From: Furcasterigmium furcatum
Lineage: Eukaryota > Ascomycota > Sordariomycetes > Glomerellales > Plectosphaerellaceae
Direction of reading: 5' to 3'
NCBI GenBank assembly: GCA_001599815.1
Contig: BCIA01000002.1
Location: 4,623,626-4,687,625, forward strand
DNA length: 64,000 nucleotides
The position numbers and the translations under genes were made by a program. Positions 1 to 11,979 of this stretch are shown here, piece by piece. Within the stretch, counting starts at the first letter, position 1. The number at the start of each line of letters is the position of its first letter. The notes beneath the pieces are model-generated. The model saw nothing but the letters and a program-made list of their open reading frames with translations, had not been told where the DNA came from and did not search any database.

Positions 1-501
1 GACTTCCTGCAACCACATAGAACGACATAGGAGGCTTCGGAAAAGCAATACGGAAGGCTTTCCACGTTGAAAGGCTTTGGACATACCGTCTCGGAACAGC
101 CATCCCTCCTGACATGGATGACATCCATGAACTTCGCTTCCCCGCAAGTGTCAGGCCCCGATATAGATAGACTAGCACTTGATTACCCCGCAAGCTGCCC
201 TGATAGGTAATAGTTGGAGAGCTTTTAGCGAGTACAAGTCCTGTAGTACTCCACTACGATAACCTAGCACGGAGGTTAGCAGGTGCCGCCTGCGCTCGGC
301 GATCGGGTCTTGATGCTGGGAAGGCGACGGTCTTCTCGGGCAGCGTGCAAGGCAAGCAGCACTTTGTGCACCTCGATTCCTCTTGCATCCTGCAGCCAGC
401 CCTCTCCTACCATCAAGTAAGGTCGCCGCTTCATTGAACCTGTCCCAACCCTCGACACCTTCGACAGACAGCCTGGCCGCAAGCTTGCAGGAGAGTGAGA
501 T
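1..501. other. Upstream flank of the first regulator gene
   Basis: No supported gene in the first 500 bases; a C-rich leader precedes ATG 502. Confidence 0.5.
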
Positions 502-2758
502 ATGTCTGACCCCTCATCGAAGCCGCCGAGACGCATAGCATGCGTCCGCTGTCGACGCACGAAGAAGAAGTGCGACCATGCCGTGCCGGTCTGCGGACAG
601 TGTCGACGGGCCGGCGCGGAGTGCCGGCAGCTTCGCACACAGAGAACGGGCGACTACATCACCGTCCCCTTCTCGTACTATCAGAGCCTCGAGGCCAAAG
701 CCTGTGCTGTGTCTCCAGATCAGCAGCTGACTGCGCGAGGGGTATCCCCCGCAGCCAACGGCCCGGAATCCAATGTTCCAGCGTGGTTGTCTTCGCCGAC
801 CAACGGTCACATCCCACCCACGCCCCCCAGCGTCGACAATGGCCGGACGGGCCAGACGCCAGACCTGGAGACGAACTGGTCTGGCTCTTACTCCGCTGGA
901 CCTGCGGTGGGAATGTCTGAAGATGGCCTTGCTGTGCCGGCTGAGGGTGGTAGCCAGGCATGGGCCGCATCGCAGTAAGCCTCCCACCTCTGCTGGTCAC
1001 CCAAGCTGCCGCCATGTTCGCTCAGCTAACCATCCTTAAAGCGTAAATCCACCGTACGGAGCGTCACCGACCTTGTTTTCGAGGAATGGCGGCTTTCAGA
1101 CACCCGCCGCCGAACCTCAAGAAACAGAAGATTGCGGCCTAGAAATCACATGGAGCATTGAACTGTATGCCAACATCTATCTCGCCCATGTCCACAAGAT
1201 GTATCCATTTCTTCGCGAAGACTCCATCCGGACCTGGATGAGGACCTGTGCCAGGGGTCACGCGCTCGACGGCGACCACAAGGGATTCATCCTGCGGCTC
1301 CTCTGCGCGATCGGGGCCTTCATGTGCAGCTCCTTCGCCGACGGCTGCCCCCATCTCAAGGAAGCCACCTCGCTTTCGCAGGAGGCCTTCGGAAGATTCC
1401 ACGCTGGCGCCATGCGTCGGGGTCTCGCTATTCGTTCCCAGGTGTGTCTGCTGACACTTTTTCACGCAATATACGGACCACAGCCGGAGCTCATCCATGA
1501 AGCGAGCGCTTCGGCTCTTACCGAGTGCGCCCAGGTCCTGGAGTGGAGGAATCAGAAGGAGTCTCATCCGAAGGGTTCGGCGAACATTTCCGACGCTCGG
1601 AGTACGCCAGGCGAGCTGGACGATGAGGATGACTCTGACGAGCACATCGACAACATCGTTCTCACCTGCCATCAGATGAACGAGATCATCGCGTGTGGGT
1701 GGGATCGATCGGGAGAGGACTTATCCCACGTCCTTGACGACAAGGTAAGCACATGCAAGCAGCCCGTGCCACTGATCCCAGGCGCGAAGTGGCCCTGACA
1801 ACAATGTGCTAGCTGTCAATCTGCAGCGACCGGCTGTACTTGTCAAGAACCGCCGCGCCGACACATCTCCGCTCGTACTATAACATCCGCAAGATCCAGC
1901 ACAAAATCAGGCTCTTCCACAAAGCCATCGAACAATGGGGCCTGGATAATGAAGCCAAGAACAAGTGGAAAGCCGAGATCGTACAAGATGTCGAGGACTG
2001 GAGGTCATCCCTACCCCAGGGCGGAGATGAGGAAGGATCGTACGCGCCGTCGAGCAAGTGTTACACACAGAAGGTGTACGACTACACAATATGCCTTCTG
2101 CACGGGACAGACCCGTTCTCCATGGTTATCGAGGACGTCTATGCGCTGCTGTCTGCGTCCGGCGACGCCTGTCGCAAGTACCGAGCCACCCAGGCATCGA
2201 ACAGGGGCATCATGCTTCGGAACTGGAATACTGTGAGCAGCTTCCCCAGGCGCTCCGTGGAAGAGGGAGAAAGCTGACATCCTTGTTCTGCTGCATCAGC
2301 TTGTCAACCAGTTCAGAGCCGGCACGTTGTTGCTGTACTGCTTCTGGGCGACGCCTGTCAGCCTTCGGACGCCAGCCTACTACTCTGTAGACACTGCCGT
2401 GAGCGACTGCTCCAACACGCTCCTCGACTTTGCGAATCGCTGGCCCCCAGCGGCCGTGTTTCACGACGTCTTTACGTGCTTGGTCGCGAGGACGCCGTTT
2501 GACGCCGTGGGAGAGACTCCCGAGGCCTGGAAGTTCCCGCAGGACGAGGTTGCCAAAATGGATATTCTTCTTGGGAAGTTGAGGGCCCTACGAACACATA
2601 AAAGCGTGCTGTCGGTCATCGAGGCCATCGTCCAGTGGCCGCTCGGCGTTGGGGTCGAGGAGACCGATCCGCTTCTGGCGATCGGCCTTGATCCGATGAA
2701 CGTATTCGAGCTGGGCCAGACTGCGTACTCAGCAGACTTGTTCTCTTTGGATCTGTAG
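502..2758 (+). CDS. Zn2Cys6 fungal transcription factor (684 aa)
   Basis: Nuclear regulator with an N-terminal Zn(II)2Cys6 binuclear cluster. Four exons keep frame: 502-974, 1042-1744, 1813-2232, 2300-2758. Cysteines 14, 17, 24, 31, 34 and 41 give C-x2-C-x6-C-x6-C-x2-C-x6-C with a basic RRTKKK loop. A Pro/Ser/Gly-rich linker follows, then a long helical middle region of the fungal-specific transcription-factor type; no further motif is recognisable. The ATG at 502 lies 13 codons before the first cluster cysteine, so it is well placed. The first intron uses an AAG acceptor (1039-1041) preceded by a CTAAC branch point. It lies 344 nt upstream of, and on the same strand as, the isocitrate-lyase-family gene, so it may be a pathway-specific regulator of that block (inference). 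The target is unknown. Confidence 0.9.
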
Positions 2759-3102
2759 GAGTAACATGGCCTGGAAATTGGTGAATTCAAAGATTGTGAA
2801 ATATGCCGCGGCTTGAGTGCAACCAAGTTGACCGTCGAAACCGCGACTTTGCCCAATCTTGCCTTTCTGACGTCTGAAAGCGGACTATTCTCCGCCGGTG
2901 GGACGACATAACACAGAGTGCTCGACGATTCCCGTCCCACAGTTGCGGACCTGAACCCATGCGGCGACTGGGGCGTCGGGTCTGTCTCCGACTCTTTAAG
3001 TAGCATTTATGATGCCGATGGCTCTCCTCACTTCCTCTGTTTCACCCAATCTAAATATCAAACAAACACCAAGACAGCTGAATCGAGATATCATCACTCA
3101 AC

Positions 3103-4767
3103 ATGACGCCAGCAGAGCTACAGCACGAGCAGAAACAGTTCGACGAGAGCGTGGCTCGCATCGAGGAGTGGTGGAAATCGCCTCGCCAGCGCCATCTCCG
3201 ACGCACTTACACTGCCGCTTCAGTGGCGGCCCTGCGCTCGACCATCCAGCATGATTACGTCTCCTCAACCCAGGCGCGGAAGCTATGGACGCTGCTCAAC
3301 GAGCATCGCGCCGAGAAGACAGTGAATTTGACCTTCGGCACTACCGACCCGCTTCAGGCGGTTGTGATGGCAAGGTCTCTGTCGACGATCTATGTTTCTG
3401 GCGGTATCGCGGGCATGAACGAGTCGCAATACCCCGGCATCGACCATGCCGATTATGTCAGTCCCCCATATTCCAACACCGTGCCCTAGTAGGAGAAAGC
3501 CCTTGCTGATACTTGCCTTCCGCTACAGCCCTGGGATACAGTCCCCAAGGTCGTGTCAAAGGTCCTGAACGCTCAGCTTTGGCAGGACCAGCGCCAGCAG
3601 CAGTTCAGAATGCAGCACAGCCTCACAGAGCGCGAGAAGCTCAGGAAGACCGATTACCTCGCCCCTATCATCGCAGACGGCGACATGGGCTTCGGCGGCA
3701 TCCCGACAATCATCAAGATGACATCTGCCTTTGTCGAGGCCGGCGTGGCCATGTTCCACCTCGACGACCTCGCAGTCGGCCTCAAGAAGTGGACTACCGG
3801 CGAAGGCAGGACCATTGTCCCGACATGCGAGTACCTCGACCGGCTCAAGGCCGCCAGATTGCAACTCGACGTCTTGGGCGCTGACACATTGCTCCTGGCG
3901 CGGTGCGACGCCGACCACGCGGAGTACATCACGTCTATCGTTGACTCCCGCGACCACAAGTACGTCCTGGGAGCGACGCGGCCAGTGCAGTCGTTCCAGA
4001 CTGCCATGGCAGAGGCGCTCGAGGCTGGGGGAGACGTTCGACAGGCAAAGGCTGACTGGGAGGCTTCGGCGGGTTTAATGACCTTTGACGAGGCCGTCCA
4101 GGCAACGGCAGACGCCAAGTCCTACGCCACCTACATCTCGTTCGTCGGGGCGTCGCCGGCATCGCTTTCCTGCCGGCGCCAACTTGCTCGCGAAGTGACT
4201 GGCATACATGTTGATTTCGACTGGGAGCTTCCGCGCACCGGCCTCGGCCAGTACCGCATCCGCCCCAGCGTCCAGGCCATTGTCGAGAGGGCGTTAGCCG
4301 CGGTGCCCCTGACGGACGTGACCTGGGCGCGCATGGACTTCCCGGTCATGGCGGACATCAGGGAGTTCCATGAGTCGGTCCTCAGGGTGTACCCGGACCG
4401 CCTCTTCGGCTTCGGCTGGGGCGGCCACTACGGCTTCAGCGAGGCCGCGGGCTTCGCGAAGGGCAGCCTGGAGACGCTGAGCGCGGACCTGGCCCGCGAG
4501 TACAACATGGTCTGGCAGGTCCAGCCGGTGTATGCCATTCAAGGCATTAACCTGCACATCCAGACGTTCGCCGAGGTCTTTCGCAAGGGTGGCATCGGCG
4601 CGTACGTGGAGCATATCCAGAAGGCGGCTCTCGCCCAGGGAATCGACGGGGTGGAGAGTCTCGAATGGAGCGGTGGTTATCTGTCCGATGCGTACTTCAA
4701 TGCCATAGGGTCAAAGGAGCCTGAGAAGGCGAACGGAGGCTTGCTGGGCATGAATGGTCATTCCTGA
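3103..4767 (+). CDS. Isocitrate/methylisocitrate lyase family protein with altered active site (530 aa)
   Basis: Two exons, 3103-3456 and 3529-4767, phase-0 junction. The fold is clearly isocitrate lyase: YPGIDHADYPWDTVPK near residue 112, IIADGDMGFGG, a HLDD segment, ARCDADHAEYI, RDHKYVLGATRP, FDWELPRTG and a C-terminal WSGGYLSD. Family catalysts hold KKCGH with the catalytic cysteine; here the aligned stretch reads KKWTTGEGR, so the cysteine is gone. The WMES-like segment with the catalytic glutamate reads WARM, the SPSFNW substrate loop reads FGWGGHYGFS, and the WQF-TLAG segment reads WQVQPVYAIQG. The length (530) is normal for the family and the frame is intact, so this is not simple decay. 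It could be a different lyase or hydrolase on the PEP-mutase/ICL barrel, or a pseudoenzyme. The family assignment is firm; the substrate is unknown. Confidence 0.9.
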
Positions 4768-5400
4768 AGTGAGCCTTGCCCTGCCATGTTCTCAGGAGAC
4801 AAGTCCCCGGTATCAGCCGACTGAGAAATTATAAATATTCAAGGTCATAGAATCTAGTAGCAGTCTAATAACGAGATCCATGATTCCTTACGAACTAAAG
4901 GTCCCCTATCACGGCATCATCCATACACGTGAAGCTACGCGTCCATTCTCGACGTGCTCGTAATTTGGCGTGTTTGTTCCCCGTAATCAGCCCTGAACTT
5001 GAGAAGGATTCGAAGCAGGGCCACCCGGATACTCGAGAATCAAACCCCGATTCCATCCAAACGTTGATCAAGAATTGCGCACATCAACCCAGCGCTTCCC
5101 GATAACAGAGTGGGCGCCGGCTATCGGGAATGTTGCATGGGCTCGGAGTCGGGGCCGCCCTTAGTGGCGGCGTTTGCTGTCGGACATTTTACCGCCCGCC
5201 CTGCCAGTTGAGCAACACTCAGATTGACAAGAGTCGGACAATGTCCGCCCACTCCGGCGGCTGTTTCTACAGAAAGAACCTAACATTGTACATCATACTT
5301 CAATCGTAATGACCGTTTCACCTTTTCTCTACTGTGCCAGCTGCCTCTTTCAATCGCATTCAACGGCACCCGCTTGTCTCTCTCAGCATCCATCGTCACC
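4768..5400. other. Intergenic interval between ICL-like and amidotransferase genes
   Basis: No gene is seen. Several CGG/CCG triplets cluster at 5140-5200 (cggagtcggggccg and nearby), which could be Zn2Cys6 sites, but the spacing gives no firm motif. Confidence 0.45.
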
Positions 5401-6258
5401 ATGACCGTCAACGCCAAACCCTCGCTCCGAGTAGCGGTGATCCGCAACTACGTGACCCAGGAACAATGGGGTAAGGACATGGTCGCGAACATCCACAAGC
5501 TCGTTCTGGATTCCGTCCCCGACGCCCGCATCGAGGACTTCTGCAATATCGAGGGCGGTGCCCTCCCGTACGCGACGCAGTTCGACGTCGTCATTCTCAC
5601 TGGAGGCGTGTACGACCTGACCATTGCCGAGGTCGAGCCTTGGGTCGCGGATATCATCAGCTGGGTCCAGAGCACCGTCGCGCTCCCTGACGCCCCGAAG
5701 CTGATCGGGCTGTGCTGGGGCCATCAGGTCATCTCGAGGGCTCTCGGCGGCCAGGTTGTGACTCGTTCTGACGGAGGCTACTTTGTAGGCCACCCCCCGA
5801 CTCATAGTCTTGCCGTGTACGGGATGAATTGAACTGACACGTACGGCCTTCTAGATCGGGCTTGAGGAGATCTCTCTAACGCCAGAAGGAGAAGCATTCT
5901 TCAAGGGATCTGATTCCCTGGTAAGTTATGCGCACCGTTGAGAGACGCGTTGATCTAACATTGGCCCCAGACGCTGCACAAGCTGCACAAGAGAATCGTT
6001 GCCAAGGCACCTCCCAAGTTCACGCCTCTGGCCCGTGACCTCGAGGTCCTCAAGGCCGATTCAGACCAGGTCATCACGTTCCAAGGCCATCCCGAGATGA
6101 CTGGCAGCATGCACCAGGGAATCCTCAACTCTGGGTTCTCGGCCCAACTTCCTGATCCCAGTGAGGAGGGCGTAAAGAAGGCATTGGCAGCGCTCGAGCA
6201 GCCTCACACCGGCGAGACGGCCTTCCGGAGGGTGATGGCCTGGGCCACGAAGGAGTAG
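5401..6258 (+). CDS. Class I glutamine amidotransferase-like protein (245 aa)
   Basis: Single-domain GATase1 protein. Exons 5401-5784, 5855-5920 and 5971-6258; both junctions are phase 0. The nucleophile elbow is GLCWGHQ with Cys105, and the rest of the triad is His190 and Glu192 in QGHPEM, so a Cys-His-Glu hydrolase site is complete. The start at ATG 5401 is in a strong CACCATGAC context; an upstream in-frame TTG at 5374 is not credible. There is no synthase partner domain, as in fungal 'GMP synthase-like' and gamma-glutamyl hydrolase-like stand-alone amidotransferases that cleave gamma-glutamyl amide bonds. It is convergent with the aldolase gene (203 nt apart) and follows the ICL-like gene on the same strand. 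A role removing a glutamyl or amide group in the same pathway is inference. Confidence 0.88.
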
Positions 6259-6461
6259 CCCCGTGGCTGTTACGAAGCAAAAGGAAGCCCTTACGTTTTT
6301 TGGCCGCTATTTTTGCACGTGTTGGTTCGCAGTGGTCGCTGGCCTGGCAGACTGGAAAAGAAGACTACAGAGGTTTCCTCACCACCACGAACCTGGCTAA
6401 TCTAGAGAAGGACGTGGGCCTGGGAACGATGCCTTGCCTCGAGTTACAACTTCTACTCTGT

Positions 6462-7585
6462 TTATTGAGATCCCCTCTTTTCCAGTCCCTTCTCGATCTT
6501 CTCAAGGCCACCGACAACGTCCGTGATCCAGGCCTGCCTCGCCGTGTCTGCGAACTTCGGATACGGGCGCCTGCAATGTGCGCTCTCGAGGGGGTAACCC
6601 CTATACTTCGCCACAACCCATTTCGTTCCGTTGATACCGCCGTCGATGAACGCCAATTCAACCTGGGCGAGTATGAGCTGCAGCTCGACAGCCTCCTCGA
6701 CCTTTCCTGACTTGAAGAGATCGTATACGCGAGCGCATGTCTTCGGGTACACATTCGCAACGCCCGTGATGGAGCTTGTTGCGCCGACGATCATGCCCGG
6801 CACGAGCCAGTCACTCTGGCCTGTGATAGCACAGAATTGGTCCGGGTGGAATTCGGCACGGATCCGAGAGACCTTGGCGATGCCGCCGCAGGTAAGCTTG
6901 CACCCGGCGATGTTGGGATGGTTGCCCAGTCGGGAGAGCATATCCGAGTTCACGTCGAGGCCAGCGACGATGCTCGGGAAGTTATAAATAATCACAGGGA
7001 CGGGAGAGGAGGATGCGACCTGACAGCGGTCAAAATCAGCGTCAGGCTTCGTAGCTGGGACCCGGAACGTACCTCTTCGAAAAAGGAGCAGATGGCGTCG
7101 GCGGTCATCGCAAAATGGAAGTAGCTCGGCACCAGCACCAGCACGTAGTCGGCACCGCCTTCCTTAGCCAGCTTTGTGTCGGCGACGACATCCTTCGTAG
7201 AATGACCCGATGTGCCCATGGTTACCACGAGCTCGGGGCGCCCGACCTCCGCCGCGATCTCGCGCGTGAGCTTCACAAGCCCCAGCTTTTCTTCGGCAGA
7301 GAGTGTGACAGCCTCGCCGTTGGTTCCTGCGAGGACGACTGCGTGGTGGGAAGTCAGCACCGCGTCGGCTCATGTAGGTGTGCTCCGACTTGATGGGTAC
7401 GTTAAAGGAAGACCATCCCATGGTATCTTCTTACCTCCCTCCACGCCGGAAACAATGATAAACTCCAGATGCTTCCGCTGCAGATCCCAATCAATATCCT
7501 GTGCATCGTCATTTTTAAACCAGGTCAGGCAGGGGGGGTGGATGCCCGTCGGGTAGGTGCTGTTGGTATTGGAAGTTGAGCCCAT
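6462..7585 (-). CDS. Dihydrodipicolinate synthase-family aldolase (324 aa)
   Basis: Class I (Schiff-base) aldolase of the DapA/N-acetylneuraminate lyase superfamily. Exons on the minus strand: 7585-7435, 7338-7073, 7019-6462. Visible motifs are VVLAGTNGEA (residues 51-60), the catalytic tyrosine in IIYNFP (Tyr151) and the Schiff-base lysine in AGCKLTCGG (Lys180). Length and motif order are normal. In fungi this superfamily includes 2-keto-3-deoxy-sugar-acid aldolases (for example the D-galacturonate pathway enzyme), 4-hydroxy-2-oxoglutarate aldolase and uncharacterised pathway enzymes; lysine biosynthesis is excluded because fungi use the aminoadipate route. Members typically add pyruvate to, or release it from, an aldehyde. 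A nearby aldo-keto reductase could reduce the aldehyde product (inference). Confidence 0.92.
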
Positions 7586-8396
7586 GGTGCCAATCTTGGA
7601 GACGAAGGACGAATTTTCTGGATGTGCAGTCTTGAGAAGAAGTCATACCCTTACTGCAAGGAAGAGAAGGAGACCAGGAGCGCACGTAATAGTACTCATA
7701 TATGTTATACTATCTGCAGGCTGGCAGGAAGAGTTTCTGAGCCGCCGAGAACGAGAAGCGAGGACAATGCCATTCAGTTGGGAAAGCCGATGGCCAGCCT
7801 CCCCTATCGCTGGAACACCTCAGGCCCCCGCGAGGAAAACCCCATGGTGTTCGTATGCACCAATCGGATCAATGAACGTATTTCCTGGGGCCAGGCCTTT
7901 TGGTGTCCTCGTGCGCTGGGGCCGAGCCGAGCAGTGGAGAACAGTCTGGAGTCTGGGGTCGAGTCGGGAGACGGAGTAGGAAATCCATCCCACCGGCCGG
8001 TCCCTGCCCGTTGGTCTCGGGTTGGGGTGTTTTGGGCAAGCCGCCAGTTTTGAGAGCCATGAGGTCATCAACGAGCCATTCAGCGGCCATGGCCAGACCT
8101 GGCGGGGTATGTTGAAATCAAGCCAGCGTGGACATCTCAGCGATGAGACTCGCATGGTCATCATTGCGGAAGTATCATGCCGTTGTGCTCGTGCGAATCA
8201 GAAGCCGTACAAGTTCGTAGTGGTATTTATTTCAAAAGCTGGCGAGGCCTAGTCGCTGCTCCCACATATCATTCACGAGCTCATGATACTCCTCTCGATC
8301 TCGCAGAAGGACGTTCCACGAACTGTTTTGATGCGGCAAACACCCCACCGCTTGGGCTCTGAAGACAGACGACGCGGCCAGGAGCCTCCTACGTAC
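7586..8396. other. Upstream interval of the aldolase gene
   Basis: Holds the aldolase promoter and the 3' flank of the second regulator. An open frame at 7622-8053 (plus) has no ATG-supported, family-like sequence and is not called. Confidence 0.5.
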
Positions 8397-10341
8397 CTAT
8401 ACGAATGCAAAGGACGAATTGAAGACATCAATCATCACCAGTCTGATGTCTACCCTGCCCTTCGAGGCATCCTGTCGCGACTGTACCTCCTCTAGTACCT
8501 GTGCCGTGATCCTCGCGTTCCCGGCCACATTCTCCATGCGTAGCATCTGCTCTCTGATCCATGCCCTCTCATCTCTGCTCGACTCCTTTGCGCCAAGCAT
8601 CAGGAGCGGCCACAGCATGTTGACCGGCAGGGGCTCCCCCGGAAGCCCATCGACAAGCTGGCATGCGAGCTGTCGGATATTCTCGAGCGCGGCCGCGACC
8701 TCTCTCGTCAGCGGCAAGGTGTTGAACGCAACGCGATGGAGGTGCACCTTGCTGGAGTAATAGTTCGACAGGTAGGTCCGGAAAGATCGCGTGACGGCCA
8801 GGGCGAGCTGGGGCGAGATGTACTTGTCCGTGAGCTCGCCGGCGGCGGCAAAGTCGATCAGCGGGGGTCGCTGCTCGTAGAGTATGCGCAGGTCTCTCGA
8901 GATGTCCGTCGCGATGCGCATCACTTCTATCTCGTCGTCCACTGTTCCGCGGGAGCGGTGCCACGGATCGATCTTGGAGATGCGGGCATTGAAGCTCAGA
9001 ACCTTTTGGTAGAAGGTCATGCCGGGCTGGTAGAGGACCGAGAATAGAGCGTCTTCGAGATTTCCATCCTTCGGCTCGTCATCTCTCTCGGTCTCGAGGC
9101 TCGCCGGAGAGGGCTCAATATGAAGGATCTCATCGGAAGAGAGAAAGGAGCCATCGCCGCCCGAGGAAACTGTACGACCATCGAGAATGCGGAACCAGAG
9201 GAAGAACTGTTTTTCGATCGACGAAAGCCCGTGATTCCGCGATGCGTGTGGCTGAAAGATGGCATAGGCACGGCTGAGGTGCGTGTGTGCTGCCTCCAGC
9301 TGGCTCTCCAGGATGTCGACGTAGGCAATGAAGAACAATGTGACGAGAAGGTGCTCCCGATGCGTAATATAAGTGAGCAAGTTTGTCGAATCCAGGAGTG
9401 ACAGCTCGGCCAGCGCACTGTCGTAGTAAGATCTGCTGGCACGATCCCACGAGCCTTGGCTGGACACGAGGACAGAGTTGGAGAACGCGAGGATAGCATA
9501 CCGGACCATTCTGGAGACCAGCGCCATATCAACAACGATCTGGCGCATGGCATGCCACTTGTTCTGCGTCTCGACCTCGGCCAGGAGAGGGGGGTTGTTC
9601 GACTGAGCAAATATATCCAACAGGCGTTGCTCGGCTGCAGTGGTGGGAGGTAGGGATGGTGTATGCGGCGGGCCGACTGGATCTGGCCGCAAGCTGGCAC
9701 TCATCGCTAGATCCGTCGTGATTTCGAGCACGGGATCCAGGCCTCCGTCGAGGGCAGGGCGGGTTGGTGTAACGGGCACCGTGTTCAGCGGAGAGTTGGC
9801 CTGCTGCCAGAAGTCCCCGGAGTCCCACATGAAGCTGGCATAGTCGAACACTTCGTCAAGTGCGTGACTTTGGGGCATGACCGCTGGATCGAGGGCGTCG
9901 TTCTTGTCCGAGGACGTGGGCGGAGGGATGTTGGCTGACGACGGATGCCTCACATTGTTCGTAGAGCTCGGCATAGGCTTCCACTTGCATTCGAGGTTCA
10001 AATGCTCGCAGCTGGAACAGCAAGGACGCTGCTCACCGCATTTTACCTTCCTTCGCCTGGACGGGGTGTCAACTAAATGGTGGACGGAGGAGAGGGCGGC
10101 ATTCCATCTGCGAGGATGGCCCAAAAACTCACTTGCAAGTTAGGCAGCCCTTTCGAGACCTAACGGACCGCCGGTGGATGCCGGAAGAGAATCGTCGACT
10201 GCTCATGGATGTGTCCGCTGTGGCAGACGGAGGACGTTCAGGGGTCGGCACGACCGTGGTTCCTCTCGCGCTTCCATCCACGGAATCGTCCTGCTGCCGC
10301 TGCATGGCTGCGTCTCCTGTAGTCTGTGTCATCTCGAACAA
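8397..10341 (-). CDS. Zn2Cys6 fungal transcription factor with Fungal_trans_2-type region (622 aa)
   Basis: Two exons: 10341-10133 and 10056-8397. The intron splits the zinc cluster, a common position: GCLTCK joins RRKVKCGEQRP. Cysteines 66, 69, 76, 83 (with Cys82 adjacent), 86 and 93 form the cluster with a basic KRRKVK loop. The large second half has the helical pattern of the Fungal_trans_2 (PF11951) regulators, including a segment around SRMVRYAILAFSNS and ITHREHLLVTLFFIAYVDIL. The start is ambiguous: ATG 10341 gives a 65-residue leader; in-frame ATGs at codons 4 and 13 are alternatives. It lies between the aldolase and the aldo-keto reductase, all on the minus strand, and is the second regulator of the block. 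Confidence 0.9.
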
Positions 10342-10751
10342 AGCAAAATTATTCGCGGATGCAAGCCTCGTGGCAAACGGGCGTCCAGAACCGGGCCTTC
10401 GGGTCGGTTATAAGTACCGGGCGTAAGCAGGGCACCAGGGGATTGGAGATGGCGGGGGAAAGCAAGTGTACTTATTAAAGTAGCCTGCCACTACGGTAGT
10501 CACTCTCCACTAGCAGCAACAACCCCAGTCCAGTCCGGTGCCCTCCACCTGAACGAGTCATTCCAGGCCCTTCACGTGTGGGGACGAAGCCGGTCTCCAG
10601 GCGTCCTCCTTGAATCTTTCCTGGCGTACCCGCGTTCCTGGCTGTTCCCACGGCTGACGCCGGTGAGCCTCTCTTCCGATACAGACACTGGACTTCTGTA
10701 TCGCTACTCTGTTCGGCTTCGACACTCTGCCCGAATCCTTTGCGTCTCTCA

Positions 10752-11979
10752 TCACACGTCTCCGAAGATGATCTCGTGATGGGTACCTTGTTCCTTTTCA
10801 TCATTGAAGATGTTAATGTCCCACTTCAGGGGATCTACGCATAGGAAGTCAGTTCTAAGATGGCAGCAAAAGGGGGCCAGGTCAACCACCGACATGTTGC
10901 TGGGATGTTGTAGCGTTGTGGGGTTTCACCCATCGCGTCGACAGCCCTGATCGCTTCGTCGTCGAGCTCTACGTCTTGGAAGTTTGCTCGGATCCGGGCA
11001 GGCGTGACGGACTTTGGGATGACACTTCGTCCGTTGAGCTGCGCCCAGGCCAGCACCACCTGAGCTGGGGTAATCTCCTTCGCGGCAATGTCCGAGATAC
11101 GGCCAGCGATGGTCTTCAGCTCGGGGCTGTTGATGATTAAGGGGATGTTGAAGCTGTTGTTCCCGAACGCTGAGTAGGCAGTGACATGGATGGAGCGCTT
11201 GTCACAGTACTCGAGAAGTTTTCGTTGGTTCAATCTCGGGTGGCGTTCAATTTGGTTGACGGAGGGCACGACGCCAGTGTCACGGATGATGGCTTCGAGC
11301 TGGCAGTCATGTCAGCGGCTCGACGACAATGACAGATGGCAAAAGTACTGACGTGCTCAATGGCGAAGTTGGAAACTCCGATAGACCTAACCTTGACCTT
11401 GGGAAGCTTGGTCATCGCTTTATACTGAGTGAGCAGATGTGACAGTCCTGCTCTCGAGGGAGAAGGGGCACATACCTAGCCACGTCTGTGAGATAGATAC
11501 TGTCTCATCAAGTTCAACCACATTCTCGTTGTCAAGCTTTCGGGGAAAGAGTTCGATCCCGCTGCGGAACGATACAGGGAAATGTATCAGATACAACTAG
11601 CACCACTCGGTCAGCTGGTTCTTGTCCGAGCAGGCGGTAGGTTGCTACCCACATCCAGGTAATCAAGTTCCAGCTCAGCCAGGGTGTCATCGAGCGCAGC
11701 TTCGACCTCGGCGGGGCGGTGGCTGTTGTTCCAGAGCTTCGAGGTGATGAAGATGTCCTCGCGCTTCAAGCCCGGAACTTCACGTATAGCCTGCTTGATA
11801 CCTTGGGCGACCTCTGTCTGGTTTTGGTAGACCTTGGCGAGGTCGATATGGCGATAGCCGACCTTCAAAGCCTCAAACACGCCGGCGCCAACCTCTCCAG
11901 GGGCGGCTTGCCAGGTGCCATATCCGAGGGTTGGTATCTCGAACCCAGAGCGCAGAGTGGCAGTTTTACCGGCAGACAT
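10752..11979 (-). CDS. NADPH-dependent aldo-keto reductase (333 aa)
   Basis: Cytosolic AKR of the fungal aldose/glycerol reductase group. Five exons: 11979-11653, 11596-11476, 11417-11353, 11299-10894, 10834-10752. The catalytic tetrad is complete: Asp46 and Tyr51 in HIDLAKVY, Lys81 in ITSKLW, His114 in DLYLIHFPVSF. IGVSNF and the NADPH-binding IPKSVTPARI are present, and the C-terminus closes as RYNIPATY-PLKWDINIF. The second intron must use the AAG acceptor at 11420-11418; the CAG 8 nt upstream would create an immediate stop. Length is normal. It is divergent from the quinate-permease-like transporter (926 nt apart). Likely substrates are small aldehydes or keto acids, for example a product of the nearby aldolase (inference). 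Confidence 0.92.

Noticed and set aside
5140..5200. Zn2Cys6 operator between ICL-like and amidotransferase genes
   Set aside because: CGG triplets occur, but no clear CGG-Nx-CCG pair with conserved spacing can be supported from one sequence.
5374..5400. Upstream extension of the amidotransferase
   Set aside because: Starts at TTG; ATG 5401 has a strong context and the family starts there.
6462..7585. Bacterial-type lysine biosynthesis (DapA) assignment
   Set aside because: Fungi make lysine by the aminoadipate route; only the aldolase superfamily is supported.
7622..8053. 143-codon open frame, plus strand
   Set aside because: No ATG-proximal family pattern, low-complexity composition, lies in the aldolase promoter.
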